From: Saccharothrix ecbatanensis
GTDB taxonomy: Bacteria; Actinomycetota; Actinomycetes; Mycobacteriales; Pseudonocardiaceae
NCBI RefSeq assembly: GCF_014205015.1
Contig: NZ_JACHMO010000001.1
Coordinates: 4,092,001-4,156,000 of the forward strand
Direction of reading: 5' to 3'
Length of the DNA: 64,000 nucleotides
Part shown: in pieces, positions 53,318 through 61,995 of the stretch
How the letters are laid out: every line of letters begins with the position of its first letter
How positions within the stretch are numbered: the first letter of the stretch is position 1
Notes under the pieces: generated by a model
The model's input: only the letters and a program-made list of their open reading frames with translations
Told to the model about the DNA's origin: nothing
Database searches by the model: none
Made by a program: the position numbers and the translations under genes

Positions 53318-54934
53318 TCAGGTGTTCCCGGCGACGAGGGGTTCCAGCGCCGCCACGACCTCGGGGTGCAGGCGGCGCAGGACGCCCAGGGTGGTGGAGT
53401 CGGTGAACAGGGCCAGGTCGACGCCGTCGGTGCGGGTCAGGACTTCACTGCGGTTGCCGTCGACCAACGACCGGTGCGCGGGGTCGGTCAGGCGGCGCAC
53501 CACCGTGTAGGGCAAGGGTTCCAGGCGGACCGGTGACTTGAACTCGGCGACCAGGCGGTGGGCGGCGACCTCGAACTGCATCGGCCCGACCGCGGCGAAC
53601 ACCGGTGCGGCTTCACCGCGGCGCAGGGAACGCAGGATCTGCACCACGCCCTCGGACTCCAACTGCTCGATGCCCTTGCGGAACTGCTTGGAACGGCTCA
53701 GGTCCGCCGGTCGGGCGACCGCGAAGTGGGCCGGCGCGAAGCTGGGCAGCCCGGGGAACCGCACCGCGGGCTTGTCGGTGTAGAGCGTGTCGCCGACGCG
53801 CAGCGCGGTGGCGTTGACCAGACCGATCACATCACCGGGGTACGCAGTGTCCAATGTGGAGCGCTGCTGACCGAAGACCTGCTGGACGTACTTGGTGGCG
53901 AACGGTTTGCCGGTGGTGGCGTTGGTGACCACCATGCCGCGCTCGAACACGCCGGAGCAGACGCGCGCGAAGGCGACCTGGTCGCGGTGCGAGGGGTCCA
54001 TGCCGGTCTGGACCTTGAACACGAACGCGGAGAACGGCGCGTTCAGGTCGCGTAGCTTGGCCTGGGCGTCCGGGCGCGGTGTGGGCTGCGGCGCGAGTTC
54101 CACGAGCAGGTCCAGCAGGTGCTTCACGCCGAAGTTCAGCACCGCGGACCCGAACAGCACCGGGGTGGCGGTGGCGTCGAGGAAGCGCGCGAGGTCGAAG
54201 TCGCCGCCCGAGGCGGACAGCAGGTCGACCTCCTCCACCGCACGGACCCAGTCCGCGCCCTCCTCGGCCTCCGCCTGCGCGGCGCTGAGGCGTTCCTGGC
54301 CCGCCGCGGTGGCGCCGCCGGCGGTCCGCGCGTAGCGGATGAACTGCCCGTCACGGCGGTCCAGCACGCCGCGGAAGTGGCCGGCGTCGCCGACGGGCCA
54401 GGTCAGCGGCATCGGCTGCAACCCGATCCGCTCGACCAGCTCGTCGCACAGCGCCAGCGCGTCACGGCCGGGGCGGTCCCACTTGTTGATGAACGTGATC
54501 ACCGGGATGCCGCGGTGGCGGCACACGTCGAACAGCTTCAGCGTCTGCGGTTCCAGGCCCTTGGCCGCGTCCAGCAGCATCACCGCCGAGTCGACGGCCG
54601 CGAGCACCCGGTAGGTGTCCTCGGAGAAGTCGGAGTGACCGGGCGTGTCGAGCAGGTTGACCACCGCGTCGCCGTAGGAGAACTGCAACGCCGCCGAGGT
54701 GATGGAGATCCCACGCGCCTTCTCCATCTCCATCCAGTCCGACACCACGCCGCGCCGGCCGGCCTTGCCGTGCACCGCGCCTGCCTCGGAGATCACCTGG
54801 GCGTGCAGCGCCAACGCCTCGGTCAACGTCGACTTGCCCGCGTCCGGATGGCTGATCACCGCGAACGTGCGCCGCCGCCCCGCCTCCCGCAGCACATCGG
54901 CGGACGAGGCGGTCACCGGATGTGCGGTGGTCAT
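53318..54934 (-). CDS. prfC: Peptide chain release factor 3
   Basis: The protein has 538 residues from ATG 54934. The GTPase motifs are SHPDAGKST (G1), GISITSAALQF (G2), LLDTPGHSDF (G3) and FINKWDR (G4), and the rest matches RF3 including FGSAVLNFGVKHLLDLLVELAP and the C-terminal GPMQFEV. RF3 recycles RF1/RF2 from the ribosome after termination. It is divergent from the MerR gene across a 92-base gap containing the MerR-type dyad, so it may share that control. Confidence 0.95.
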   Translation of the reverse strand: MTTAHPVTASSADVLREAGRRRTFAVISHPDAGKSTLTEALALHAQVISEAGAVHGKAGRRGVVSDWMEMEKARGISITSAALQFSYGDAVVNLLDTPGHSDFSEDTYRVLAAVDSAVMLLDAAKGLEPQTLKLFDVCRHRGIPVITFINKWDRPGRDALALCDELVERIGLQPMPLTWPVGDAGHFRGVLDRRDGQFIRYARTAGGATAAGQERLSAAQAEAEEGADWVRAVEEVDLLSASGGDFDLARFLDATATPVLFGSAVLNFGVKHLLDLLVELAPQPTPRPDAQAKLRDLNAPFSAFVFKVQTGMDPSHRDQVAFARVCSGVFERGMVVTNATTGKPFATKYVQQVFGQQRSTLDTAYPGDVIGLVNATALRVGDTLYTDKPAVRFPGLPSFAPAHFAVARPADLSRSKQFRKGIEQLESEGVVQILRSLRRGEAAPVFAAVGPMQFEVAAHRLVAEFKSPVRLEPLPYTVVRRLTDPAHRSLVDGNRSEVLTRTDGVDLALFTDSTTLGVLRRLHPEVVAALEPLVAGNT

Positions 54935-54972
54935 TCAGATTCTCCTGCGCTCAATCGGATACCCACGGAAGT

Positions 54973-54992
54973 CTACCCTCACGTTACTGTAG
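54973..54992. promoter_or_regulatory. MerR-type dyad between prfC and the MerR gene
   Basis: CTACCCTCACGTTACTGTAG fits the symmetric pattern CTACnnTnACGTnAnnGTAG. Its outer arms overlap -10-like hexamers on both strands (TAGTCT on plus, TAGACT on minus). The reverse complement of the element at 57216-57235 matches it at 17 of 20 positions. Confidence 0.65.
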
Positions 54993-55026
54993 TCTGGACG
55001 GATCGTTCGACGTCGGAAGGGGTCTG

Positions 55027-55410
55027 GTGGGCGGTCACATGCAGATCGGCGAGGTGGCCGAACGGACGGGCCTGTCGCTGCGCACGATCCGCTACTACGA
55101 GGAAGTCGGACTGGTCGTGCCCAGCGCGCGCAGCCAGGGCGGGTTCCGGCTCTACACCCAGCCCGACGTGGACCGCCTCGGGGTGATCAAGCGCATGAAG
55201 CCGCTGGGGTTCCAGCTGGAGGAGATGCGCGAACTGCTGACCATCCTGGACGCCCTCAGCGCGGCCGAGGACGCCGATCGGGCCGAACACCTGGACCGAC
55301 TGGCCGGGTTCCACACCGCCGCGGAGCAACGCTGCGAGGAGCTGCGGGCCCAGTTGCACATCGCCGAGGACTTCGCCGGCACCCTGCGCGCCCACCTGCC
55401 GGTCGCCTGA
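55027..55410 (+). CDS. MerR-family transcriptional regulator
   Basis: The protein has 127 residues from GTG 55027, just after GGAAGGGG; ATG 55039 would drop four residues but loses the ribosome site. The winged-helix start MQIGEVAERTGLSLRTIRYY and the following EEVGLVVPSARS are diagnostic. A coiled coil leads to a short C-terminus with a single cysteine, so it is not a typical thiol metal sensor. The inducer is unknown. Matching dyads at its own promoter and before the SulP gene suggest autoregulation and control of that transporter. Confidence 0.9.
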   Translation: MGGHMQIGEVAERTGLSLRTIRYYEEVGLVVPSARSQGGFRLYTQPDVDRLGVIKRMKPLGFQLEEMRELLTILDALSAAEDADRAEHLDRLAGFHTAAEQRCEELRAQLHIAEDFAGTLRAHLPVA

Positions 55411-55450
55411 ACATCCCACCCGACCGGGTGCTCGATTTCACCCGCTACCC

Positions 55451-55473
55451 CACCCTCACGTAGCGTGAGGGTG
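55451..55473 (+). promoter_or_regulatory. Hairpin sequestering the RNase J ribosome binding site
   Basis: CACCCTCACG and CGTGAGGGTG form a perfect 10-bp stem with the three-base loop TAG. The only purine-rich ribosome site (GAGGG) is in the right arm, six to ten bases before the start codon. The hairpin also carries CCCTCACGT, shared with the MerR dyad at 54976. Confidence 0.7.
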
Positions 55474-55478
55474 TGACC

Positions 55479-57155
55479 ATGGCTCGAACCTCCGCCCCTC
55501 CGCCGCCCCTCGCCCCCGACGCGCTGCGCGTCACCGCCCTGGGAGGGCTCGGTGAAATCGGCCGCAACATGACCGTGTTCGAGCACGACGGCAAACTGCT
55601 GATCGTGGACTGCGGAGTCCTGTTCCCCGAAGAACACCAGCCCGGCGTCGACGTCATCCTCCCCGACTGGACCAGCCTCCGGAGCCGCCTCGCCGACATC
55701 GTCGCCGTCGTCCTCACCCACGGCCACGAAGACCACATCGGCGGCGTCCCCTACCTGCTCCGCGAACGCCCCGACATCCCCATCATCGGCTCCCGCCTCA
55801 CGTTGAGCCTGCTCCGCGCGAAGCTGGTCGAGCACCGCATCGTCCCCGTCACCGTCGAGGTCGCCGAAGGCCAGGAACTCACCCGCGGGCCGTTCGACCT
55901 GGAATTCCTCGCCGTCAACCACTCCATCCCGGATGGTCTGGCGATCGCCATCCGCACCGCCGCCGGCCTCGTCCTGCACACCGGCGACTTCAAAATGGAC
56001 CAATTCCCCCTCGACGGGCGCATCACCGACCTGCGCGGCTTCGCCCGCCTCGGCGAAGAAGGCGTCGACCTGTTCCTCGTCGACTCCACCAACGCCGACG
56101 TCCCCGGCTTCACCACCGCCGAACGCGACCTCGCCCCCGCCATCGACGAAGTCTTCCGCACCACCCCCCGCCGCGTCGTCGTCTCCAGCTTCGCAAGCCA
56201 CGTCCACCGCATCCAACAGGTCCTCGACGCCGCCCACACCCACGGCCGCAAAGTCGCCTTCGTCGGCCGCTCCATGGTCCGCAACATGGCCGTCGCCACC
56301 GAACTCGGCTACCTGAAAGTCCCGCCGGGGCTCGTCGTGGACATCAAACGCATGGACCGCATGCCCCCCAACCAGGTCACCCTCGTCTGCACCGGATCCC
56401 AGGGCGAACCGATGGCGGCACTGTCCCGGATGGCCAGCGGCGACCACTCCATCCAGGTCGAGGAAGGCGACACCGTGCTGCTGGCGAGTTCGCTGATCCC
56501 CGGCAACGAGAACGCCATCTACCGCGTCATCAACGGCCTCACCGACCTCGGCGCCAAAGTCGTCCACAAGGGCAACGCCAAGGTCCACGTCTCCGGACAC
56601 GCCAGCGCCGGCGAACTCGTCTACTGCTACAACATCGTCCAACCCGCCAACGTGCTGCCCGTCCACGGCGAAGCCCGACACCTGCGCGCCAACGCCGAAC
56701 TCGCCGTCCGCACCGGCGTCGACCGGGCGCGGGTGCCGATCGCCGCCAACGGCGACGTCATCGACCTCCAGGACGGACGCGTCACCGTCACCGGACGCGT
56801 CGAAGTCCACAACATCTACGTCGACGGACAAACCGTCGGCGGCGTCACCGAAGCCTCCCTCGCCCAACGCCGCACCCTCGGCGAAGAAGGCGTCATCACC
56901 ATCGTCGCCCTCATCGACACCGACACCGGCCACCTCGCCGAACCACCCGACTACATCGCCCACGGCTTCGAACACGACGGCGGCACCTTCACACCCGCCA
57001 CCACCGCCATCGAACGATCCCTCGCCGGCGCAGCCGAACGCGGCGTCAAGGACATCGAAGAACTCGAACGACTCATCGGACGCGAAGTCCAGATGTGGGC
57101 CCAACGCACCTACCGCCGCCGCCCCGTCGTCATCCCCGTCGTCGTCGAGGCCTGA
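55479..57155 (+). CDS. rnj: Ribonuclease J
   Basis: The protein has 558 residues from ATG 55479; GTG 55473 two codons earlier is possible but sits inside the hairpin. The metallo-beta-lactamase zinc motif is LTHGHEDHIGG (H-x-H-x-DH near residues 81-86), followed by beta-CASP features GRSMVRNM and VHVSGHAS, with the conserved PVHGEARHLRANAELA near 400. RNase J provides 5'-to-3' exonuclease and endonuclease activity in mRNA and rRNA processing. The second half uses GAA for glutamate far more than neighbouring genes do. Confidence 0.95.
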   Translation: MARTSAPPPPLAPDALRVTALGGLGEIGRNMTVFEHDGKLLIVDCGVLFPEEHQPGVDVILPDWTSLRSRLADIVAVVLTHGHEDHIGGVPYLLRERPDIPIIGSRLTLSLLRAKLVEHRIVPVTVEVAEGQELTRGPFDLEFLAVNHSIPDGLAIAIRTAAGLVLHTGDFKMDQFPLDGRITDLRGFARLGEEGVDLFLVDSTNADVPGFTTAERDLAPAIDEVFRTTPRRVVVSSFASHVHRIQQVLDAAHTHGRKVAFVGRSMVRNMAVATELGYLKVPPGLVVDIKRMDRMPPNQVTLVCTGSQGEPMAALSRMASGDHSIQVEEGDTVLLASSLIPGNENAIYRVINGLTDLGAKVVHKGNAKVHVSGHASAGELVYCYNIVQPANVLPVHGEARHLRANAELAVRTGVDRARVPIAANGDVIDLQDGRVTVTGRVEVHNIYVDGQTVGGVTEASLAQRRTLGEEGVITIVALIDTDTGHLAEPPDYIAHGFEHDGGTFTPATTAIERSLAGAAERGVKDIEELERLIGREVQMWAQRTYRRRPVVIPVVVEA

Positions 57156-57215
57156 GGCGCGGCGGGCAGGGACTCGTGGAGAGCTTGGTCACGGTCGGTC
57201 CACTCGACCTGGGGT

Positions 57216-57235
57216 CTACTGTCACGTCAGGGTAG
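57216..57235. promoter_or_regulatory. MerR-type dyad upstream of the SulP gene
   Basis: CTACTGTCACGTCAGGGTAG fits CTACnnTnACGTnAnnGTAG and is 17/20 identical (inverted) to the dyad at 54973. TAGAGT (57233-57238) overlaps its right arm as a -10 box, the same arrangement as at the MerR promoter. The SulP start lies 134 bases downstream. Confidence 0.65.
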
Positions 57236-57368
57236 AGTTCGTCGCGGTCGCGCCGGAGAAGCCGCTGCCCACCCTGACTTCCCCGTGCGTGCCACAGCGC
57301 GTCGGGCGCCCCCTTGCTCACCATGCGAGTCGCACCTGCCGGCTCGCGCACAAGTCCCGAGGTGTTGA

Positions 57369-58865
57369 TTGTCCTCGTTCGAGGCGCCCGCACGTCCTGC
57401 CCTGCTGTCGAGGATCCGCGTCAACTGGTTCGCCAACCCGCGCGCCGACCTGCTCTCCGGCCTGGTCGTCGCCCTGGCGCTGATCCCCGAGGCGCTGTCG
57501 TTCTCGATCATCGCGGGCGTCGACCCCAAGGTCGGCCTCTACGCGTCGTTCACCATCGCGATCATCATCGCCTTCTCCGGTGGACGTCCCGGCATGATCT
57601 CCGCCGCCACCGGCGCCATGGCCCTGGTCATGGTGCCGCTGGTGCGCGACCACGGGGTGGAGTACCTGTTCGCCGCCACCGTGCTGACCGGCGCGTTCCA
57701 GATCGTGTTCGGGCTGATCGGCGTGCACAAGCTGATGCGTTTCGTGCCCCGGACGGTCATGGTCGGCTTCGTGAACGCCCTGGCCATCCTGCTGTTCACC
57801 GCGCAGATCCCGCACATCACCGCCGGCGGTCTGCCGGTGATCGGCCTGGTCGTGCTCGGCCTGGTGATCATCTACCTGCTCCCCCGGCTGATCAAGGCGG
57901 TCCCGTCCCCGCTGGTCGCGATCGTGGTGATCACCTCGCTCACGGTGTTCCTGAACATCGCCGTGCCGACCGTCGGGGACATGGGCGACCTGCCGGACGC
58001 GCTGCCGTTCTTCGGCCTGCCGATGGTGCCGTTCACCTTGGAGACGTTGACGATCATCGCGCCCTACGCGTTGACGCTGGCCGTGGTCGGTCTGGTCGAG
58101 TCCCTGTTGACCGCGCAACTGCTGGACGACCTCACCGACACCGGTTCACGGAAGGGCGTGGAGGTGCGCGGTCAGGGCATCGCCAACATCGCCACGGGCT
58201 TCCTCGGCGGCATGGCGGGCTGCGCGATGATCGGCCAGTCCATCATCAACATCAAGTCCGGCGGGCGCACCCGACTGTCCACCCTGGCCGCCGGCGTGTT
58301 CCTGCTGGTCCTGGTCTTCGCGCTGGGCCCGGTCGTCTCGCTGATCCCGATGGCGGCACTCGTCGCGGTGATGGTCTTCGTGTCGGTCAGCACGTTCGAC
58401 TGGACCAGCGTCAAGCCGAAGTCGCTGCGCCACGCTCCCCGCAGCGAGACCGCGGTCATGGTCGTGACCGTCGGCACCGTGGTGGCGACCCACAACCTCG
58501 CCCTCGGCGTCGTCGCCGGCGCGCTGCTCTCCGCGATCTTCTTCGCGCGCCGCGTCGCCCACCTGGTCGACGTCTCCAGCGTCCTGGACCCCGACGGCAC
58601 GATCCGCGTCTACGCGGTCACGGGTGAGCTGTTCTTCGCCTCCACCAACGAGTTGATGCACGCCTTCGACTACACCGACACCGTCACCAAGGTCGTGGTC
58701 GACTTGTCCGACGCGCACGTCTGGGACAGTTCGGCGGTCGCCACCCTCGACGCCGTCACCGCGAAGTTCGCCGCACGGGGGATCGAGGCCGAGATCATCG
58801 GCCTCAACCCGCACAGCGAGCGACTGCACAGCAAGCTCACCGGCCAGCTCACCGGCTCGCACTAG
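57369..58865 (+). CDS. SulP-family anion transporter with C-terminal STAS domain
   Basis: The protein has 498 residues from a TTG at 57369, the first start after an in-frame TGA; AGGT lies seven bases upstream. Ten to twelve helices include the SulP signature [20 protein letters not shown] and [20 protein letters not shown]. The C-terminal 100 residues are a STAS domain ([20 protein letters not shown], then [12 protein letters not shown]). The family imports sulfate, bicarbonate or other anions; some bacterial members are sodium-bicarbonate symporters. The substrate is not decided by sequence. No carbonic anhydrase or sulfur genes adjoin it. The MerR-type dyad upstream suggests inducible expression. 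Confidence 0.92.
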   Translation: MSSFEAPARPALLSRIRVNWFANPRADLLSGLVVALALIPEALSFSIIAGVDPKVGLYASFTIAIIIAFSGGRPGMISAATGAMALVMVPLVRDHGVEYLFAATVLTGAFQIVFGLIGVHKLMRFVPRTVMVGFVNALAILLFTAQIPHITAGGLPVIGLVVLGLVIIYLLPRLIKAVPSPLVAIVVITSLTVFLNIAVPTVGDMGDLPDALPFFGLPMVPFTLETLTIIAPYALTLAVVGLVESLLTAQLLDDLTDTGSRKGVEVRGQGIANIATGFLGGMAGCAMIGQSIINIKSGGRTRLSTLAAGVFLLVLVFALGPVVSLIPMAALVAVMVFVSVSTFDWTSVKPKSLRHAPRSETAVMVVTVGTVVATHNLALGVVAGALLSAIFFARRVAHLVDVSSVLDPDGTIRVYAVTGELFFASTNELMHAFDYTDTVTKVVVDLSDAHVWDSSAVATLDAVTAKFAARGIEAEIIGLNPHSERLHSKLTGQLTGSH

Positions 58866-58866
58866 C

Positions 58867-59433
58867 TCAAAGCCCCGGCCCGGTGGCTCGCACCCCGCGG
58901 TCGGTGACGTGGATGCGGTAGATCGCCGGCATCGGCATCGCGTGGCTGAAGGGCCAGTCGATCGTGGTCAGTCCGAACCCGACCAGGGCTCTGGAGATGA
59001 ACGTGCCGTGGCTGCCGACGACCACAGTCCCGTCCGGGTGTTGTCGGGCGAGCGATTCGAGGATCGCGGTGGCTCGCTCTGTGAGCTGCTGAAGGCTTTC
59101 CCCGCCTGGCCGGGTCGAGTGCGGGTCGGCCCAGCTCTCGGCGTAGTGGCGGGCGTAGTCGGGGGTGGGTCCGAGTCCGGAGTCCCATTCCCGCAAGGCA
59201 TGGTCGGTCTGGACGGGCATGCCTGACGCGCGTGCGGTGGGCTCGATGGTCTGCATGGCGCGCAGGTACGGGCTGGAGGCGATCAGGCTGGGCCTGAAGT
59301 GGGCCAGGTCGTCGACGAGGCGTTCCGCTTGCACGATGCCCGTATCGGTCAACGGCCTGTGGTAGTCGTCCGGGCCGCCCGGCGAGGGGATCAGCGGCTG
59401 GGCATGCCGGACCAGGATGACTTCGGCTCGCAT
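58867..59433 (-). CDS. Histidine phosphatase family protein
   Basis: The protein has 188 residues from ATG 59433. The catalytic motif is LVRHAQ near the N-terminus, with partner residues in RPLTDTGIVQAERL, SSPYLRAMQTIEP, and the second histidine in VVVGSHGTF. This is the phosphoglycerate-mutase-like fold with a phosphohistidine intermediate; the substrate is unknown. Its stop lies one base from the convergent SulP stop. Confidence 0.9.
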   Translation of the reverse strand: MRAEVILVRHAQPLIPSPGGPDDYHRPLTDTGIVQAERLVDDLAHFRPSLIASSPYLRAMQTIEPTARASGMPVQTDHALREWDSGLGPTPDYARHYAESWADPHSTRPGGESLQQLTERATAILESLARQHPDGTVVVGSHGTFISRALVGFGLTTIDWPFSHAMPMPAIYRIHVTDRGVRATGPGL

Positions 59434-59485
59434 CAGCCGACTACCTCCGGATCAAGGATCTTTGGGCTCGTGCCAGGATGTCCAG

Positions 59486-60067
59486 GTGGAGAACACCCTA
59501 CCGATCACCTATGCGCGGATAGCCGAAGTCCTGACCGAGCTCGGGATGATCAGCGAGGCGAAGGCTCGGAGCGTGCGCGACGAGACCTCCGCGTACGCGA
59601 CCGAGTCGATCAAGCGAGGCCATGAAGTCGCCAGTGCGCTCCAATCCTTCGGCGTGGCGGTCTCCATCCACGCCAACGACGTCGACTTCGCCGACGAGCA
59701 CTACGACTGGCTCCTGGACGAGGCCGCCGGCCTCACCGACGGCACGGTCACCGTCTCCGACTACCGCTTCGAGAAGGACGACCCGGAGGACGAGGACAGC
59801 GGTCTGGGCACGATGCACTTCTCGCGCAACGGCGAGCCGCTCTCGTTCGACGTCATGCAGGAGTCGAACGACTACCTCGACACGCAAGCGGCGCGGCGGG
59901 CGATCCAAGCGCTCCTCCCCGCTGACGACCCCCGCGACTTCAGTTGCGTCGAGCGGCAGGACTTCGGCGACGACATCATGGTGCTGGCCACAGCCGAGCA
60001 GCGTGAAGGTCTCCGCCTGCACCTGGGCATCACCTTCGAACCTCCGTTGGGTCCGTTGGGGAGCTGA
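59486..60067 (+). CDS. Cytoplasmic hypothetical protein, acidic
   Basis: The protein has 193 residues from GTG 59486, seven bases after AGGA; the frame is open upstream to 59417 but without a ribosome site. It is strongly acidic (EKDDPEDEDSG, HYDWLLDEAAG) with no membrane helix. I do not recognise a family. The size and acidity resemble immunity-type proteins, but no toxin is adjacent, so this is only a resemblance. It lies 52 bases from the divergent phosphatase gene. Confidence 0.75.
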   Translation: MENTLPITYARIAEVLTELGMISEAKARSVRDETSAYATESIKRGHEVASALQSFGVAVSIHANDVDFADEHYDWLLDEAAGLTDGTVTVSDYRFEKDDPEDEDSGLGTMHFSRNGEPLSFDVMQESNDYLDTQAARRAIQALLPADDPRDFSCVERQDFGDDIMVLATAEQREGLRLHLGITFEPPLGPLGS

Positions 60068-60086
60068 CGCCGACACAGGAACGCAT

Positions 60087-61223
60087 TCACGGCAGCGATA
60101 CGCCGACCACCAGCCCGCCGTCCTGGCGGGGTAAGGCTTGGACGGAGCCGCCGTGGGCTCGGGCGATGGATTGGACGATCGACAGTCCGAGACCGACGCC
60201 CTGGTTCGCCGCCACGCGCTCCCGGCGCAACTGCACGAACGGCTCGAACAGCATCGGGATCTTGTCCTTCGGCACGGGCGGGCCGGTGTTGGCGACTTCC
60301 AGCGCCGGTGACCCGCCTACCCGGACCCAGATCGCGCCGCCGTTGTTGTACTTGACGGCGTTGTCGACCAGGTTCCGGACCAGCTGTTCGAGCAGGACGG
60401 GATCGCTGCGCACCACCCGCGGCGCCAGGGTGGTGTGCACGGTGACCGCCGCGTCGACGAACGCCTGGCGGCACGCCCCGACCACCCGCGCCACCACGTG
60501 GTCCAGCCGGATGTCCTCCGGGTGCTCAAGGCCCTGGTCGCTGCTCGCCAGCACCAGCAGGCCCTCGATCAGGGCTTCGCTGCGCGCGTTCATCACCAGC
60601 AGCCGCTCGCCCAGCTCGCGCAACGACGCGCTGTCACCCGGCCTCCCCATCGCCACCTCCACCAAGGTCCGCTGCGTGGCCAACGGGGTGCGCAGCTCGT
60701 GGGACGCGTTCGCCACGAACCGGCGTTGGCTGTCGAAGGACTTCTCCAACCGGGACAGCATCTGGTCGAACGTGTCGGCCAGCTCGGTCAGCTCGTCCTT
60801 CGGCCCGCTGAGGCGGATGCGCTGGTGCAGGTTGTCGGCGCCCAGCCTGCGTGCGGCGGCGACCACCTGGTGCACGGGCCGCAGCATGCCCGCGGCGGCC
60901 AGGCGGCCGAGCAGCAGGGCGACCACCGCCGAACCCACCAGCGCGATGCCCGACTGCACCAGCAGCGTCCGCAGCACGTCGGCCCGGTACTGGGCGATGT
61001 TCATCTCGCTCACCTGCGCCTGCGAACCCGCCGGATCGTCCGGGACGAGCTGCGGTTCGCTGACCGTCAGCGGGCTCGTCGTGGTGGGCGCGCTGTTGGG
61101 CACCGGCAACGCCGAGCGCACCAGCAGGTAGTTCACGCCGAGCAGCAACGCGCCGCTGACCAGGAGCATGGCGCCGATCAGCAGCGACAGCCTGGTGCGG
61201 AACGTCGGCCGCCAGCGGCTCAG
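60087..61223 (-). CDS. Sensor histidine kinase of the efflux-linked two-component pair, probable CTG start
   Basis: The frame is open to ATG 61346, but that start would overlap the regulator by 127 bases. CTG 61223 overlaps its stop by four bases (CTGA), like the GTGA junctions elsewhere, and gives LSRWRPTFRTRLSL directly before the first helix (378 residues). No ATG/GTG/TTG lies between them; the next, ATG 61169, is inside the helix. Two membrane helices bracket a sensor of about 80 residues, followed by HAMP, the H box ANASHELRTPLATQRT, the N box VRNLVDNAVKYNN and GVGLGLSIVQSIARAHGG. It should phosphorylate the adjacent regulator. Confidence 0.85.
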   Translation of the reverse strand: MSRWRPTFRTRLSLLIGAMLLVSGALLLGVNYLLVRSALPVPNSAPTTTSPLTVSEPQLVPDDPAGSQAQVSEMNIAQYRADVLRTLLVQSGIALVGSAVVALLLGRLAAAGMLRPVHQVVAAARRLGADNLHQRIRLSGPKDELTELADTFDQMLSRLEKSFDSQRRFVANASHELRTPLATQRTLVEVAMGRPGDSASLRELGERLLVMNARSEALIEGLLVLASSDQGLEHPEDIRLDHVVARVVGACRQAFVDAAVTVHTTLAPRVVRSDPVLLEQLVRNLVDNAVKYNNGGAIWVRVGGSPALEVANTGPPVPKDKIPMLFEPFVQLRRERVAANQGVGLGLSIVQSIARAHGGSVQALPRQDGGLVVGVSLP

Positions 61224-61888
61224 TCGGCCAGCTGGTACCCCACTCCCGGCACCGTCCGGATCGCCGCCGGCTGCCCGAGCTTCTTGCGCAGCGTCATCAT
61301 CGTCACCCGCACCGCGTTGGTGAACGGATCGACGTGTTCGTCCCATGCCTGCTCCAGGAGCTCCTCGGCGCTGACGACCGCGCCGTCCGCACGCATCAGC
61401 ACTTCCAGGACCGCGAACTCCTTGCGGGACAGGTGGATGAACCTGTCCTCACGGAGGACTTGGTGCCGCGGCACGTTCATCTCGATGCCGGCCCACCTGA
61501 GGACCGGTGGCAGCGCGGGCCGGGCGCGCCTGCCCAGCGCCTGCACCCGGGCCACCAGCTCGGCGAGCGCGAACGGTTTGGTCAGGTAGTCGTCGGCGCC
61601 GATGCCCAGGCCGTGGACGCGCTCCATCACGTTGCGCGCCGCGGTCAGCATGATCACCCTCGTGTCGTTGTGGCCGGCGATGATCGTGCGGCACACCTCG
61701 TCGCCGTGGACGGTGGGCAGATCGCGGTCGAGCACCACCACGTCGTAGCTGGTCACGGCCACCCGCTCGGTCGCGGCGGCGCCGTCGAAGCACACGTCGA
61801 CCGCCATCGCCTGCTGCCTCAGCCCCTCGGCGATCGCCTCGGCGAGCATCACCTCGTCCTCCACCACCAGAACTCGCATGCGGCTCAT
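61220..61888 (-). CDS. OmpR-family response regulator
   Basis: The protein has 222 residues from ATG 61888 (ATG 61879 also possible). The receiver has VVEDE, the phospho-acceptor Asp54 in VVLDRDLPTVHG and the lysine in DDYLTKPFAL. The winged helix includes HLSRKEFAVLEVLMRADG and NAVRVTMMTLRKKL. It is divergent from the lipoprotein-adaptor operon across 107 bases containing a GGCCATAAG direct repeat, the likely binding site, so it probably controls both directions. Confidence 0.93.
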   Translation of the reverse strand: MSRMRVLVVEDEVMLAEAIAEGLRQQAMAVDVCFDGAAATERVAVTSYDVVVLDRDLPTVHGDEVCRTIIAGHNDTRVIMLTAARNVMERVHGLGIGADDYLTKPFALAELVARVQALGRRARPALPPVLRWAGIEMNVPRHQVLREDRFIHLSRKEFAVLEVLMRADGAVVSAEELLEQAWDEHVDPFTNAVRVTMMTLRKKLGQPAAIRTVPGVGYQLAD

Positions 61889-61899
61889 TGTGCTCAGGG

Positions 61900-61935
61900 G
61901 GCCATAAGCAGGCCATAAGGACGACCCTTACGGCC
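61900..61935. promoter_or_regulatory. OmpR/PhoB-type direct-repeat box plus inverted half-site
   Basis: GGCCATAAGCA (61900-61910) and GGCCATAAGGA (61911-61921) are 11-bp direct repeats, the classic spacing for tandem OmpR-family binding. CCTTACGGCC (61926-61935) is a third, inverted half-site. They lie between the response regulator and the lipoprotein gene. Confidence 0.7.
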
Positions 61936-61995
61936 CACAGATAGCCCGATCGGTAGAACTGAGGACATCGCTCATTCGCACCGGGGAGACCACCG

